64,000 nucleotides of DNA. It comes from Chondrus crispus (Eukaryota > Rhodophyta > Florideophyceae > Gigartinales > Gigartinaceae). Within the stretch, counting starts at the first letter, position 1. Each line of letters starts with the position of its first letter. The position numbers and the translations under genes were made by a program. This document shows positions 32,279-41,907 of the stretch, in pieces. The stretch covers positions 62,001 to 126,000 of the forward strand of contig NW_005179087.1 in NCBI RefSeq assembly GCF_000350225.1. Reading direction: 5' to 3'. The notes beneath the pieces are model-generated. The model had not been told where the DNA came from. It did no database searches and was given only the letters and a program-made list of their open reading frames with translations.

Positions 32279-34567
32279 TCAGCCGCTCGCGTCGTTTGAG
32301 GGCACGCGGGCCCCTGACCCACGGTTGTTCGGAGGACAGTACCCCGGGTGCCGGGGCAATTCGGCGTCCATGTCCGCCAAGGAGGGCATTGTGACACGAG
32401 TCATACTCTCACCGCTCGCCCAGTTTCGGGACGGGCGAGGGTCAGACCCGTACGCGGCGTACGGGTCACGGATGGTAGAGGTAGCAGGGCCGTGAGGAAC
32501 GCCACCAGCTGGCAGGGGCGCCGACTGAGCCAAACGCAAGCGGTCGCGCTCGCACCGGTAGCGTTCGCGATCGTACACCGCCCGCTCGTAGGCCGCGGCT
32601 TGGCGCTCGGACGCCTCGCGCACGGACCCTAGCTCCCGGTTCACCCGCTGCAGTTCCGCAGAGCGCGTTGCCAGGTCGTCACGTAGACCGCGCGCTTCAT
32701 CACTCCGAGTGAGGAACCATTCAGCCAGAGTATCCACCAACCCGCCTACGGTCCAAGTTCGCCGGCTGGCAACGCCTAACGCTAGCACTACCTTGGGGGC
32801 GACCATCAGCTCTTCGTGGGGGAGCACCAGCTCACGTATGCGGCGCCCCCGGGGCGCGCCCTGCCTCACCGCGTCGAGTGGTGGGACGGGGAGGACAGCG
32901 TCCGAAGGGACAGGATTACCTGCGGGGTCGTGATCGGCACCCCGCGTCGGTCGAGAGGGGTACAGGGCGACACCAACGTTGTCTCCGCCCACGGCGTCGA
33001 GGTCCCGGTAGCGCTTCCGACGCCCACGCCGGTGTTCGGAACCAACCCCTCCCCTCCTTTCCCCGTTACTGACGGCCGGGGGCACGGGACGGGGACGCGC
33101 GGCGAAGGCGTACATGGTTGGTTCGTACGTCAGGAAGGAGCTACGGGCGCCTGTGGTATAGTCCATCCACGAACGGTGGTTCAGAGGACTGACCTCTCCG
33201 ACCCGGCCCATGAGGCTAATGGCATGGCTGAACGTCCACGGGACGTGAGCAGAGCCGACGTCGGATGGATGCAGTGCGACGTCGGGAAGGCCCGACGCGA
33301 CGCGCCCCACGAACGTGACCGTGGGGACGGGCTGCACGAACGCACGCTTGTTCATACACACCTCCGACATGAAAGCGCAGCACACGGACCACGCCCACTC
33401 GCGCTCATAGTTGTACGCGAGCCGCGGGTGGGCTGGGTGCTGTGGATCGGCGCACGCGATGCCAAAATGTTTCAGAATGGGAGGCAGCAATGGGTGTACC
33501 CCCAACGACGGAAAGCTCTCCTGCACGACCAAGGGGAGAGCGGGAAAATCACCAACCGACAACCCGGACGCGAAGGCGGCAGATGGGACGACACGACCGT
33601 CCGCCTCGTTCTCTCCCCTGTAGGCGGACCAGTCGTGGTGAGCGAAACCCACGGCGTATAGCCGCATCAAGGAACACGAGGACTTCTGTAGAGCCACGAG
33701 GGGCTTGGTGAAGGCGTAGGGGCGGGGCGAGACGTACAGTCCCACCACCTCTGACAGCACGAAGCGTCGGGGGTCTACCTGCACCGACCCGGCCAGGAGC
33801 GCCCCCATACGATCAACGTAGATGACCTCCGCCACGCTGTACGCGAATGTACGGTCGCCCGGTAGCTCGTCCGGGAGCTGGTAGCCGACCCCGCCGCCTT
33901 CGGCCATTAAGCGGTAAAGGGCCGAAGATGCTTCTTCCAGGCCGCCCGTCTCGTACACCTTAAACACGCGAGCGAGATCGGGTCGAAGCCACCCGCACGA
34001 GATCACCTCCGCCACGGTGATCCCGGAACGGCCCCGGCGTGACCAAGGGTACTGCAGCTCGTCGACAGAGAGCAGTGGGACATCGGAAGACGGAACCCCG
34101 AACCACTTCGTGGCTGAGGCCACCTCCCCCTCCCGACCGGAGGAAGAGGGGTGAGGTACGGAGGTACGACGGCCGAAGGATGCACCGTCGGGAACACGAG
34201 CCGCCCCCACCGCCGCGGGGGCGGCAGAGCCGCGCGCGACGCCCGGATGCGCAACGGGAAGGACGACGGCCGCTGGGGTCGGTTGGGCAGCCGGACGGAA
34301 CGCGATGACCGGTTTGGGTGGCCCCACGGGAGGAGCCACCAGCTCCACGGAGACGGTCGTGGAGCGGGAACGGGACTTCTGGAAAGCCGGAGGAGCCGGC
34401 GGGGTCGGACGGCTCAGAGCGATGTTCTCCCCTTGCGATCCAGGGGACGCGCTCGATGACCCGACCCCGCGCGGCAAAGGAATCGCGACGACGGACGCTC
34501 CCGCCGCCACGGGTTCGCCACCGCCAGCGGGCGGCGGCGGAGGAGGAAGAGACGTCGAGTCGGCCAT
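32279..34567 (-). CDS. Antisense ORF of gypsy element, 762-residue protein of unknown function
   Basis: An intact frame on the strand opposite to gag-pol, between pol and LTR B. No known domain is recognised. It opens MADSTSLPPPPPP with a Pro/Ala-rich low-complexity N-terminus (about 1-150). A well-mixed globular-looking middle follows (about 150-480), with WFGVPSSDVPLLSVDELQYP, VISCGWLRPDLARVFKVY, YVSPRPYAFTKPLVALQKSS and EWAWSVCCAFMSEVCMNKR. A basic EHRRGRRKRYRDLD cluster at about 510-523 looks like a nuclear signal, and a long charged coiled coil spans about 622-677. No signal peptide or membrane segment is seen. A second copy in the neighbouring gypsy relative is roughly 85% identical over most of its length and equally open, which implies selection on the protein. 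Plant Ty3/gypsy (Tat lineage) elements also carry antisense ORFs at this site; homology to them is untested. Confidence 0.8.
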   Translation of the reverse strand: MADSTSLPPPPPPAGGGEPVAAGASVVAIPLPRGVGSSSASPGSQGENIALSRPTPPAPPAFQKSRSRSTTVSVELVAPPVGPPKPVIAFRPAAQPTPAAVVLPVAHPGVARGSAAPAAVGAARVPDGASFGRRTSVPHPSSSGREGEVASATKWFGVPSSDVPLLSVDELQYPWSRRGRSGITVAEVISCGWLRPDLARVFKVYETGGLEEASSALYRLMAEGGGVGYQLPDELPGDRTFAYSVAEVIYVDRMGALLAGSVQVDPRRFVLSEVVGLYVSPRPYAFTKPLVALQKSSCSLMRLYAVGFAHHDWSAYRGENEADGRVVPSAAFASGLSVGDFPALPLVVQESFPSLGVHPLLPPILKHFGIACADPQHPAHPRLAYNYEREWAWSVCCAFMSEVCMNKRAFVQPVPTVTFVGRVASGLPDVALHPSDVGSAHVPWTFSHAISLMGRVGEVSPLNHRSWMDYTTGARSSFLTYEPTMYAFAARPRPVPPAVSNGERRGGVGSEHRRGRRKRYRDLDAVGGDNVGVALYPSRPTRGADHDPAGNPVPSDAVLPVPPLDAVRQGAPRGRRIRELVLPHEELMVAPKVVLALGVASRRTWTVGGLVDTLAEWFLTRSDEARGLRDDLATRSAELQRVNRELGSVREASERQAAAYERAVYDRERYRCERDRLRLAQSAPLPAGGVPHGPATSTIRDPYAAYGSDPRPSRNWASGESMTRVTMPSLADMDAELPRHPGYCPPNNRGSGARVPSNDASG

Positions 34568-36639
34568 AATAGGACGGCCGATAGCACGGAGCAGAGATGA
34601 TCGGTCGGGACTGTCGGGGACGGACTGGGACAGCGCAAAGTGGAACCGGAGTTTGTCTACCGTCGGCGGTGCTGGTGAGGGTTCAGGGAGCGAAGGACGA
34701 GAGCTCTACAAGCCACCTCAGGAAACGGCGGAACACGCGCCCGACGTGCGCCAACCGTCATTCTGCAGCATACCCTACAACGTACGCACAGTGCGCTCGC
34801 CCGGTGTAAGAACCGCCACGTATGCCGCCCCGCCGACGAGGGTCGAGTGCGAAACGCCACCACGCCGGCACGTGGCCCGCATGGTACCCCGAGCCGTGCT
34901 CCATCCCAAGAGGCCCGCCGCAAACCGACCCCCTCCTACTTCGAGCACGCGCGCCGCCGTCGACGGCAGGGATCGCGTGCCGCCTCCGCAGCAATGGCGT
35001 GCCTCCACGAAGGGGGGAAGAATGAGACCTCGCACCGCAAGCGGAAAATCACGGCTCCCGAGACCGACGCGCGGCGCGAACGCGGGGAAGGAGCGACGAA
35101 AAGAAGGTGTCGAAACCCGGCGTACGCGAGCAACCCCGGGCAGCGACAAGGAAAGCGTGCACGACGGACAAGAAGGACCTCGGGCAATCACGTCGTACCC
35201 TCTAGGCCCACCCCATCGGATGGGGTGGGACGATCAGAGAATAGCCAACAATAACACGCGCATAGCCCGCCACCGCCGCCTCGACCGCCCTCGCAGCACG
35301 GTGTGCTCTCGCGCCGCCCCTCTCTGCGTGCGCGCGGGCGCGCAACGCAGCTACCGCCGCTGTTGTTGCCTCACGCAGGCGCGCACACGCGCATCGCCAG
35401 CTAATGCCACATGACTGCTGCTTCCCCCATGCAGGCGTGCTCACGCGGAGCGACCGCCGTCCATGTACGCCGCGCGCCCGTCTAGTCTAGGGGGCACATG
35501 GACGAGAAGCTGATGCGAGGGATCGCCAATCCGCGGAGGAGAGCATTTTACTACGGGGAGGGTACAATACCTGAGCACCTGAGGGGCTTTTCTCCTTGGA
35601 ATATAACGCTCCCATTGGGGATCACGCCAATCGCGCTATTGACGAGGACATCGGACCCCCGCTACATCTGGCGGACAAGGTCGCCTCTACGACTGATACC
35701 CAGGAAACCCCTGCCCTCACGGAATTCGGTTTAGAATAGCAGTGCGATGCACTGATGATTCGCGCAGAGAAGTTTCGGGCCAGTAGGGAGAAAGTAGAGA
35801 TGCTATGCCGCGCGAACAGGGGTCCAACTACCGAGGTCTGGGCACCAGACGAAAACGGTTCGCCAACCTCCTTCCGCGATTAGTGTCAGGGTCATCGAGC
35901 CGCACGGCACCTGGAGTTGGCCCTGGAGTACGAGATGGGGGTTGAGGGGAGACAGAAGAGAAAGGGGGATGCTCCCGCCTTGAGGAGCCAATTGGTGAAG
36001 AAAAGAAGGAAACCGGTCGATCACCACCGACACGTAGGAGGAATACAGAAGAGAAATTTAAGCGTCGCCATCAACGTGTACCATGACCTCTACACGGGCG
36101 ATTTTTCGGGGCTGAAGAGAGACACTGTGGGGAAAAGGGGGTGAGACGGCGCGTATGACGGATTGGGAAGGGGAAGGACGGACAAAGGGAACGGAGGAGT
36201 GACGACGACGCCACTGGGACAAAAGCAGAAAGACGGAGAGGAGAGGTTTCTCGATACGGCTGAGATGTGTGAGGTCGATGGAGCGGATGTGCCTCCAATA
36301 CAGGACTGGGAGGCCCGCACAGAGGCGTTGCTATGGTCAAGAAAAGAAACATCGGATGAGGGTGACCTACCGCCCGGAACGCCCTCGACGGATGCATCGA
36401 GATGCCCGCGTGAGAATGAAGGCCGCAGAGTCTGAGGTCGCCGAGATTCGGCGTTTGGAGGTCGTCAACGAAAGAAGCGCGTGGGCGAGGACAGAAAGGA
36501 AACGGAAAGGAGGCACGCGATACCGGAGACCGGTGTTACGGAGGGACGAAGGAGCCTACGTCCCTGGAAGGGGGGGCACAATACGGTCGGCTCTACAAGC
36601 ACATGTGGACGCGGACGTCCACACTTGAGGGGGGGGCCA
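34568..36639. other. Gypsy 3' internal region, antisense ORF start to LTR B
   Basis: About 2 kb without a convincing gene on either strand; plus frames such as 34305-35414 are shadows of the antisense ORF or Arg/Pro-rich chance frames. It should contain the promoter of the antisense ORF. The last 45 bases (GCGGACGTCCACACTTGAG plus the purine tract at 36627-36636) form the PPT next to LTR B. Confidence 0.5.
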
Positions 36640-37263
36640 TGTGGCATATCCCCCTCCCGGAATTAGATTTAGATTAGATTTGCAGCTGTAGAGCCCGAGC
36701 TCTACAGTACCTCAGCCCGCGCGCACACGTGTACCCCACGTGTACGGGCGCGCGCGCACACGTGTAGTGTCAGTCCCGACGGCTGACAGTATTACAGTGC
36801 AGACCGACCTGCACTACGGTAGCACACTACAGTACATCGGTACTGTAGTGTCATGATAGATAATTGTGTACATTAAATATGAGCGGACCGCCGGCGGTGG
36901 AGGGGGGACAAGCAAGGACTTGTCAAGGATCCTCCACCTTGGTCCGCCCGCTTACTTTTAGGTACTTCCGTCCGTTTTACCTAGGAGTCGCACCGCGCGC
37001 GGGTTGAGGACGCGCGTAGCACGCCCACGAGCCGGCTCCGCCTCCGCCCGTCGGTACTGGATCGTCACCCAGTACCGCTCCGGGGCGTCGAGGCGTAGAA
37101 CCGCTCGCGCGTGCGCGCGTCCTCCCCGATCCCGCTCTACCACCGCTACCTCGAGCCCGTGCTCGGTACCGTGGGTGGGCCGTGCTTCTGTCTTCCCGCC
37201 GATCGGGGTCTTTCCGAACTGTCAGTACTCACCCCCCTCGTCGTTGGGGGTGATTATACTACA
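36640..37263 (+). repeat. Gypsy LTR B (624 bp)
   Basis: Begins TGTGGCATATCCCCC and ends GATTATACTACA. It shares most of its length with LTRs A and C but differs in a block around 36815-36870 that contains an ACTACAGTACATCGGTACTGTAGT inverted repeat-like segment. It serves both as the 3' end of the gag-pol-bearing internal region and as the left end of the gag-pol-less one. The sequence after it (CGGACCCGGCGG) lacks the PBS found after LTR A. Confidence 0.9.
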
Positions 37264-38069
37264 CGGACCCGGCGGAGAGGTCGTCTCCTCGAAGCGGGGA
37301 TGGCGAAGGGGCACAAGGTCTAGGACGAACTCCGCGCGCGTTGCCCTCGCCCCCGCAGGGGGAGGGACGCGAAGAAATGCGATCGTCGCGCGCCCGGCGC
37401 CCTCGCCCCCGCATGGAAAGGAGCACCGGGCGGATAAGACCAATACAGCGCCCTGAGACCTCGCCCCCGGCACGGCGAGGGGGCGGACTGAAGGAGACGA
37501 ACGTCGCACGTTTCTGGCCCTCGCCCCGGTAGCGAGGGTCGCGCAAAGGATAAGAGAACAGTCCGAGTCCTCACCACCGCAAGGCGAGGGGGCGGACTGA
37601 AGGAGACGAACGCCGCGCGCTTCTGGCCCTCGCCCCGAATGGGAGGGTGCGCAAAAGATAAGAGAAGCGTCTGCTCCCTCGCCCCGAATGGCGAGGGACG
37701 TCCAAAAGAAAAGCGAACAGCTGCTCGCTCGCGCCCTCGCCCGTAGTGGCGAGGGACGCGAAGAAAGACAAGGCTGTGCGCCCGCCTCCGCTGTATAACC
37801 TCCTCACCACGGCCCCCGCCAACCAAAGGCGAAGGGGACGTCGAGTAAAAGGGCGCTAGCTACGCGCAGCGAACCGTCGCTCGTTTGCCGTTGGTCGGTA
37901 AGGGGAACTAGCGGCGGGTTGCGGGTGGGGACCAAAACGGAAGGAGTTGGTACCACGAAAACGACTTTGCAGGAAGGCGATTTTTATTGTGGAAAGGCGC
38001 CAGGGCTCCCTCTGCTCGCCGACAAGGGGAGGAGGAAACCCCGCGCGGTTGACCTACACGCTGACAAGG
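37264..38069. repeat. Hairpin array downstream of the second antisense ORF
   Basis: Between about 37335 and 37850 at least seven variants of CCCTCGCCCC-loop-GGCGAGGG recur every 40-80 bp, joined by similar linkers (GACTGAAGGAGACGAACG occurs twice; GCAAA(A/G)GATAAGAGAA occurs twice). The array lies 3' of the antisense ORF stop, as the 57-bp repeats do in the first copy. The remainder to 38069 shows nothing else. Confidence 0.7.
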
Positions 38070-40137
38070 TCAGAGGCTCGGGGCATTCGGGGGCAAGCGA
38101 GCCCCCGAATCGTAACTGGCTTGAGGATAGTACCCCGGGTGCCGGGGTAAGCCGGTTGTCATGTCCGCCAGGGTAGGCATGGCGACCCGTGTGGTATCCT
38201 CACCGCTCGCCCCGTCCCGAGACGGGCGAGGGTCGGGCTCGTACCCCGCATACGGGTCGCGGATGGTTACAGGAGCCGAGGGGTGGGGAACGTTGCTCGC
38301 AGGCGGCGGTACCGACTGCGACGACCGCAGTTGGTCGCGCTCGCGTCGATAGCGTTCGCGATCGAACACCGCCCGTTCGTAGGCCGCGGCTTGGCGCTCG
38401 GATGCGTCGCGCATGGACCCTAGCTCACGGCTGACTCGCTGCAGTTCCGCGGAGCGTGTCGCTAGGTCGTCACGTAGATCGCGCGCTTCATCGCTCCGAG
38501 TGAGGAACCAGTCAGCCAGGGTATCGACCAACCCGCCTACGGTCCAACCGCGCCGGCTGGCCACGCCTAACGCCCGTACTACCTTGGCGGACGCCGCCAG
38601 CTCTCCGTAGGGGAGTACCAGTTCGCGTACGCGACGCCCTCGGGGCGTTTCCTGCCCCACCGCATCGAGCGGTGGGATGGGGGGGACAGTCGCTGCGGAG
38701 ACAGGGTCCCCTACAGGACCACGGCCGACGACCGACGTCGGCCGAAAGGGGTTCACAGCGGTGCCAACGGAGTCCACGGCCACGGCGTCGAGGTCCCTGT
38801 AACGTTTACGGCGCCCGCGCCGATGCTCAGACCCGACCCCTCCCCTCGGCTGCGCGTTTCCGGAGACCGACGGCACGAGGGGAGAGCGCGCCACGAAGGC
38901 GTCCGCCGTGGGATCGTACGTGAGATAGGAGCTGCGAGCTCCGGTCGTATAGTCCATCCACGAACGGTGGATCCGAGGGGTGACTTCGCTGGCGCGATCC
39001 ATGAGGCTAATGGCATGGCCGAATGTCCAAGGGGCGTGACTGGACCCGTGTTCGGACGGATGCAATGCGACGTCGGGAAGGCCCGACGCGACGCGCCTCA
39101 CAAACGCAACCGTGGGGCCGGGCTGAACGAACGCCCGCTTGTTCATGTAAACCTCCGACATGAAGGCGCAGCATACGGACCACGCCCACTCGCGCTCATA
39201 GTTGTAAGCGAGCCGCGAGTGGGCTGGATGCTGTAGGTCGGCGCACGCGATGCGAAAATACTTCAGGATGGGAGGCAGAAGGGGGTGTACCCCTAGTGAA
39301 GGAAAGCTCTCCCGCACGCTCACGGGGAGAGCTGGAAAATCCCCGACTGTCAAGCCGGACGCAAAGGCAGCGGATGGGACGACCCGACCGTCCGCCTCGT
39401 CGTCTCTCCTGTAGGCGGACCAATCGTGGTGAGCGAAACCCACGGCATATAGCCGCATCAAGGAACACGAGGACTTCTGTAGAGCCACGAGGGGCTTGGT
39501 GAAGGCGTAGGGGCGGGGTGAGACGTACAACCCCGCCAACTCCGACAGCACGAAGCGTCGGGGGTCTAGCCGCACCGACCCGGACAGGAACGCCCCCATA
39601 CGATCAAGGTAGAGGACCTCCGCAACACTGTACACGAATGTACGATCGCCCGGCAGCTCGTCCGGGAGCTGGTAGCCGACCCCACCGCCTTCGGCCATTA
39701 ACCGACGAAGGGCCGAAAACGCTTCTTCGAGGCCGCCCGCCTCGTATACCTTGAACACGCGGGCGAGATCGGACCGAAGCCACCCGCACGAGATCACCTC
39801 CGCTACGGTCACCCCCGAACGGCCCCTGCGCAACCAGGGGTACGGCAGCTCGTTGACAGAGAGCAGTGGGGCATCGGAAGACGAAACCCCGAACCACCGC
39901 GTGGCAGAGGCCACCTCCCCCTCCCGACCGGAAGAGGAGGGGGGAGGTACAGGAGGACGACGGCCAAAGGACGCACCATCAGGAGCGGCGTGGTCGCGCG
40001 CGACGTCCAAATGCGCAACGGGAAGGACGTCGTCCGCTGGGGCCGAAAGGGCAGCCGGACGGAACGCGATAACCGGTTTGGGTGGCCCCACGGGAGGGGC
40101 CACCAGCTCCACGGAGACGGTCGTGGAGCGGGAACGG
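38070..40137 (-). pseudogene. Second gypsy antisense ORF, C-terminal part (split by copia-1)
   Basis: Homologue of the 762-residue antisense protein. This part covers everything from SRSTTVSVELVAPPVGPPKP to the C-terminus PRHPGYYPQASYDSGARLPP without any internal stop. Shared blocks include VISCGWLRSDLARVFKVYE, YVSPRPYAFTKPLVALQKSS, EWAWSVCCAFMSEVYMNKR, the EHRRGRRKRYRDLD basic cluster and the DEARDLRDDLATRSAELQR coiled coil. The first residues on this side (MVAHFQYR) are copia-derived. The N-terminal 68 residues lie at 48018-48222 beyond copia-1, so about 757 residues would have been encoded before the insertion. Apart from the insertion the frame is undamaged despite roughly 15% divergence from the first copy. 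Confidence 0.85.
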
Positions 40138-41401
40138 TATTGAAAATGTGCGACCACATGCTGTTATCTGAAAAGGTCAAAATCGAGTGACACGTGTACA
40201 TGACTGCACGGTCCGGGCGCTGTTACCCATATCACGACATGACACGTGTAAAATCCCAGATTTTGGGGTTCCGGGGACGAAAGTGGCCTCTCGGAGGGTC
40301 ATGCATATTTGCATAGTTTTGCCAAGTGGAACCTTGGCCCGTAGCACTATAGACTACACAGGAAATACTGCAATTCTATTGGCCCTCAGGTCTAATGCTG
40401 CAAATCTATTGGTCGAGCGTTGTCCACGTGTGCGTCATTGGCCTTGTGATGTACTTTAAATGGCCTGTATATGCCATAATTACGTTGTTTTGGGGGTTTC
40501 AAGTGGTTTGCCATGGTTGTAATGGGTAATTGCATGGGGCCCCCGGGCGGGACACATGTATGCCGTGTACACATGTACACGTCGCCAGGTGGATTCGTGT
40601 ACGTACACATGTACACGCATCCAGGTGTATGCACATGAGGGTTTACAGTTTTACAGTGTCAGACTGTTTGCGATCCTGCGCGTGTCCGAGTACAGTACAT
40701 GTGAATCAAAAGTACAACAAGTACTTGTCGCGAGAGGAATACAGTTGTGCGATTATTCTATGTACGCGTCACGCTGTATGCGAGTCTTGCGTGAGCACGC
40801 GCCGTTGCACTGTGCTCTCGTCATGGTGCGCCGTTGGATGCAAGTTCATGACAGTACTCGTGTGATTTACATGTATTCTCATGTGAGTTGTGTAGAAAGT
40901 CTGGATGCACATTGTTATAACTTGCCATAATTATCTGACAGTGCTTGGCGAAATTAGTAAGGTGAGAAACAAGGATACGTATGGCGATTGTGATATGAAA
41001 GACGTTTGCGTTGTTGGAAATAGACAAGTGCCAAGTTGTTCGTTGCACAACAATGAAGTCTGGCATGACTGGATGCAGATTAGTAAGGTGTGAAACAGTT
41101 GCATGCATAGGGCCATGGTTTACAGTCATTTGGAATGTGTAGAAATAGTTGTGAGCTAATAGTTACGAATCGATTCGTAAGGTGGAAATCGAACAGTATG
41201 GTCGGGCCACAAGAGGACCGCGCTTGGTCGCGCATAGTAGAGTATGGTTTACTGGGAGTCGGAGTAGAGCGATAGTGTAGCACTCGAAGTGTATAAGTAT
41301 CGCAGGAAAACGGCTTCAAAGTAAACCTCGGTACCGACTCCTTCACTCACACACATCAACCTGCCTTCCTTCTTTCCCTTGCCCCTCGGAACCTACCATT
41401 A
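40138..41401 (+). repeat. copia-1 5' LTR
   Basis: Starts TATTGAAAATGTGCGACCAC and ends CCTACCATTA, so the termini are TA...TA rather than TG...CA. It contains TGACACGTGT at 40188-40197 and ACACGTGT again near 40238, plus a cluster of GTACACATGTACAC palindromes around 40565-40615. Small ORFs inside (up to 124 codons) recur in the 3' LTR only because the repeats are nearly identical. Confidence 0.95.
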
Positions 41402-41415
41402 GGTTATGGGCCCAG
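41402..41415 (+). other. copia-1 primer-binding site for an initiator-tRNA-Met fragment
   Basis: GGTTATGGGCCCAG directly follows the LTR and is the exact complement of CUGGGCCCAUAACC, the anticodon stem-loop of eukaryotic initiator tRNA-Met. This is the priming mode known from Drosophila copia, where a cleaved 5' half-tRNA is used. The same 14 bases follow the LTRs of copia-2a, -2c and -3. Confidence 0.85.
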
Positions 41416-41437
41416 TCCCTCGCTGTCGTTTCACTGC

Positions 41438-41827
41438 ATGAGTCTGTCGTTCTCGTTCCGTTGTTTCTGCCGTCGTTGTCGCTGTCGTTTTCGCTGCCGT
41501 TTCTCGTCGTTCTTTCCGCTGGTCTTCTCGCTGTCGTTGTTGCTCTCGTTCTTGCCGTCGTTCTTGGTTTTGGTTTTCGCTGCTGCTGTCGTTCTTGCAC
41601 TCTTGTGTGAATTGGTTTTGGTCATCGCCCCCGCTGTCTTCGTTGTCTTCGTTCTTGGTTTGGCCTTTGTTCTTGCTGTGGTTCTTGCTGCTGTCTCTGT
41701 CTTTGGTCTTCGTCTTCGTTTCCGCTCCCGCTACCGCCGTCGTCGTCAATCTCGCATTTGGTTTTTCTTCGTTCTCTCATGCAAAGTAAGTTTTGAGTTT
41801 CTTTCCATTTCCTACACATCTAAGTGA
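41438..41827 (+). other. copia-1 pyrimidine-rich leader with open frame
   Basis: The leader is built from variants of CGCTGTCGTT and CTCGTTCTTG. As a result one frame is open for 129 codons and would encode a hydrophobic Val/Leu/Phe-rich then Arg-rich peptide. The same frame, with the same end, is open in copia-3. A consensus splice donor GTAAGT sits at 41786 at its end. I cannot tell whether it is translated, spliced or simply a structured untranslated leader. Confidence 0.35.
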
Positions 41828-41907
41828 TTGTCTTTGCACGTTTTGGTGGTTCTTAAGAGCAATAATTCCAAAATCTGTTACTGACGATTATCTTCATATT
41901 CCTTATT

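Larger units (their letters stand above)
22438..37263 (+). mobile_element. Ty3/gypsy chromodomain retrotransposon with antisense ORF (LTR A to LTR B)
   Basis: Components in order: LTR A, PBS candidate TGGTCTCCCGACC at 23051-23063 (one base after the LTR), gag, pol (PR-RT-RH-IN-chromodomain), a 6.2-kb 3' region carrying a 762-codon ORF on the minus strand, a polypurine tract at 36627-36636, and LTR B. Both gag and pol frames are open, so the coding part may be competent. However, A and B differ clearly (612 versus 624 bp, with a replaced block near 36815-36870) and the flanks GTAGG (left of A) and CGGAC (right of B) do not match. The pair therefore probably arose by recombination rather than as one insertion. 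Confidence 0.85.

Noticed and set aside
34305-35414. 369-codon plus-strand ORF
   Set aside because: Mostly the shadow of the antisense ORF start; Arg/Pro/Thr-rich with no conservation in the second copy.
40530-40930. Paired ORFs of 111 and 124 codons inside the copia-1 LTR, repeated at 47146-47546
   Set aside because: They recur only because the two LTRs are nearly identical; not open in the diverged copia-3 LTR, so no evidence for coding.
41343-41749. Antisense Glu/Lys/Thr/Asn-rich ORFs in the copia leaders
   Set aside because: Complement of the pyrimidine-rich repeat array; composition is fully explained by the repeat.
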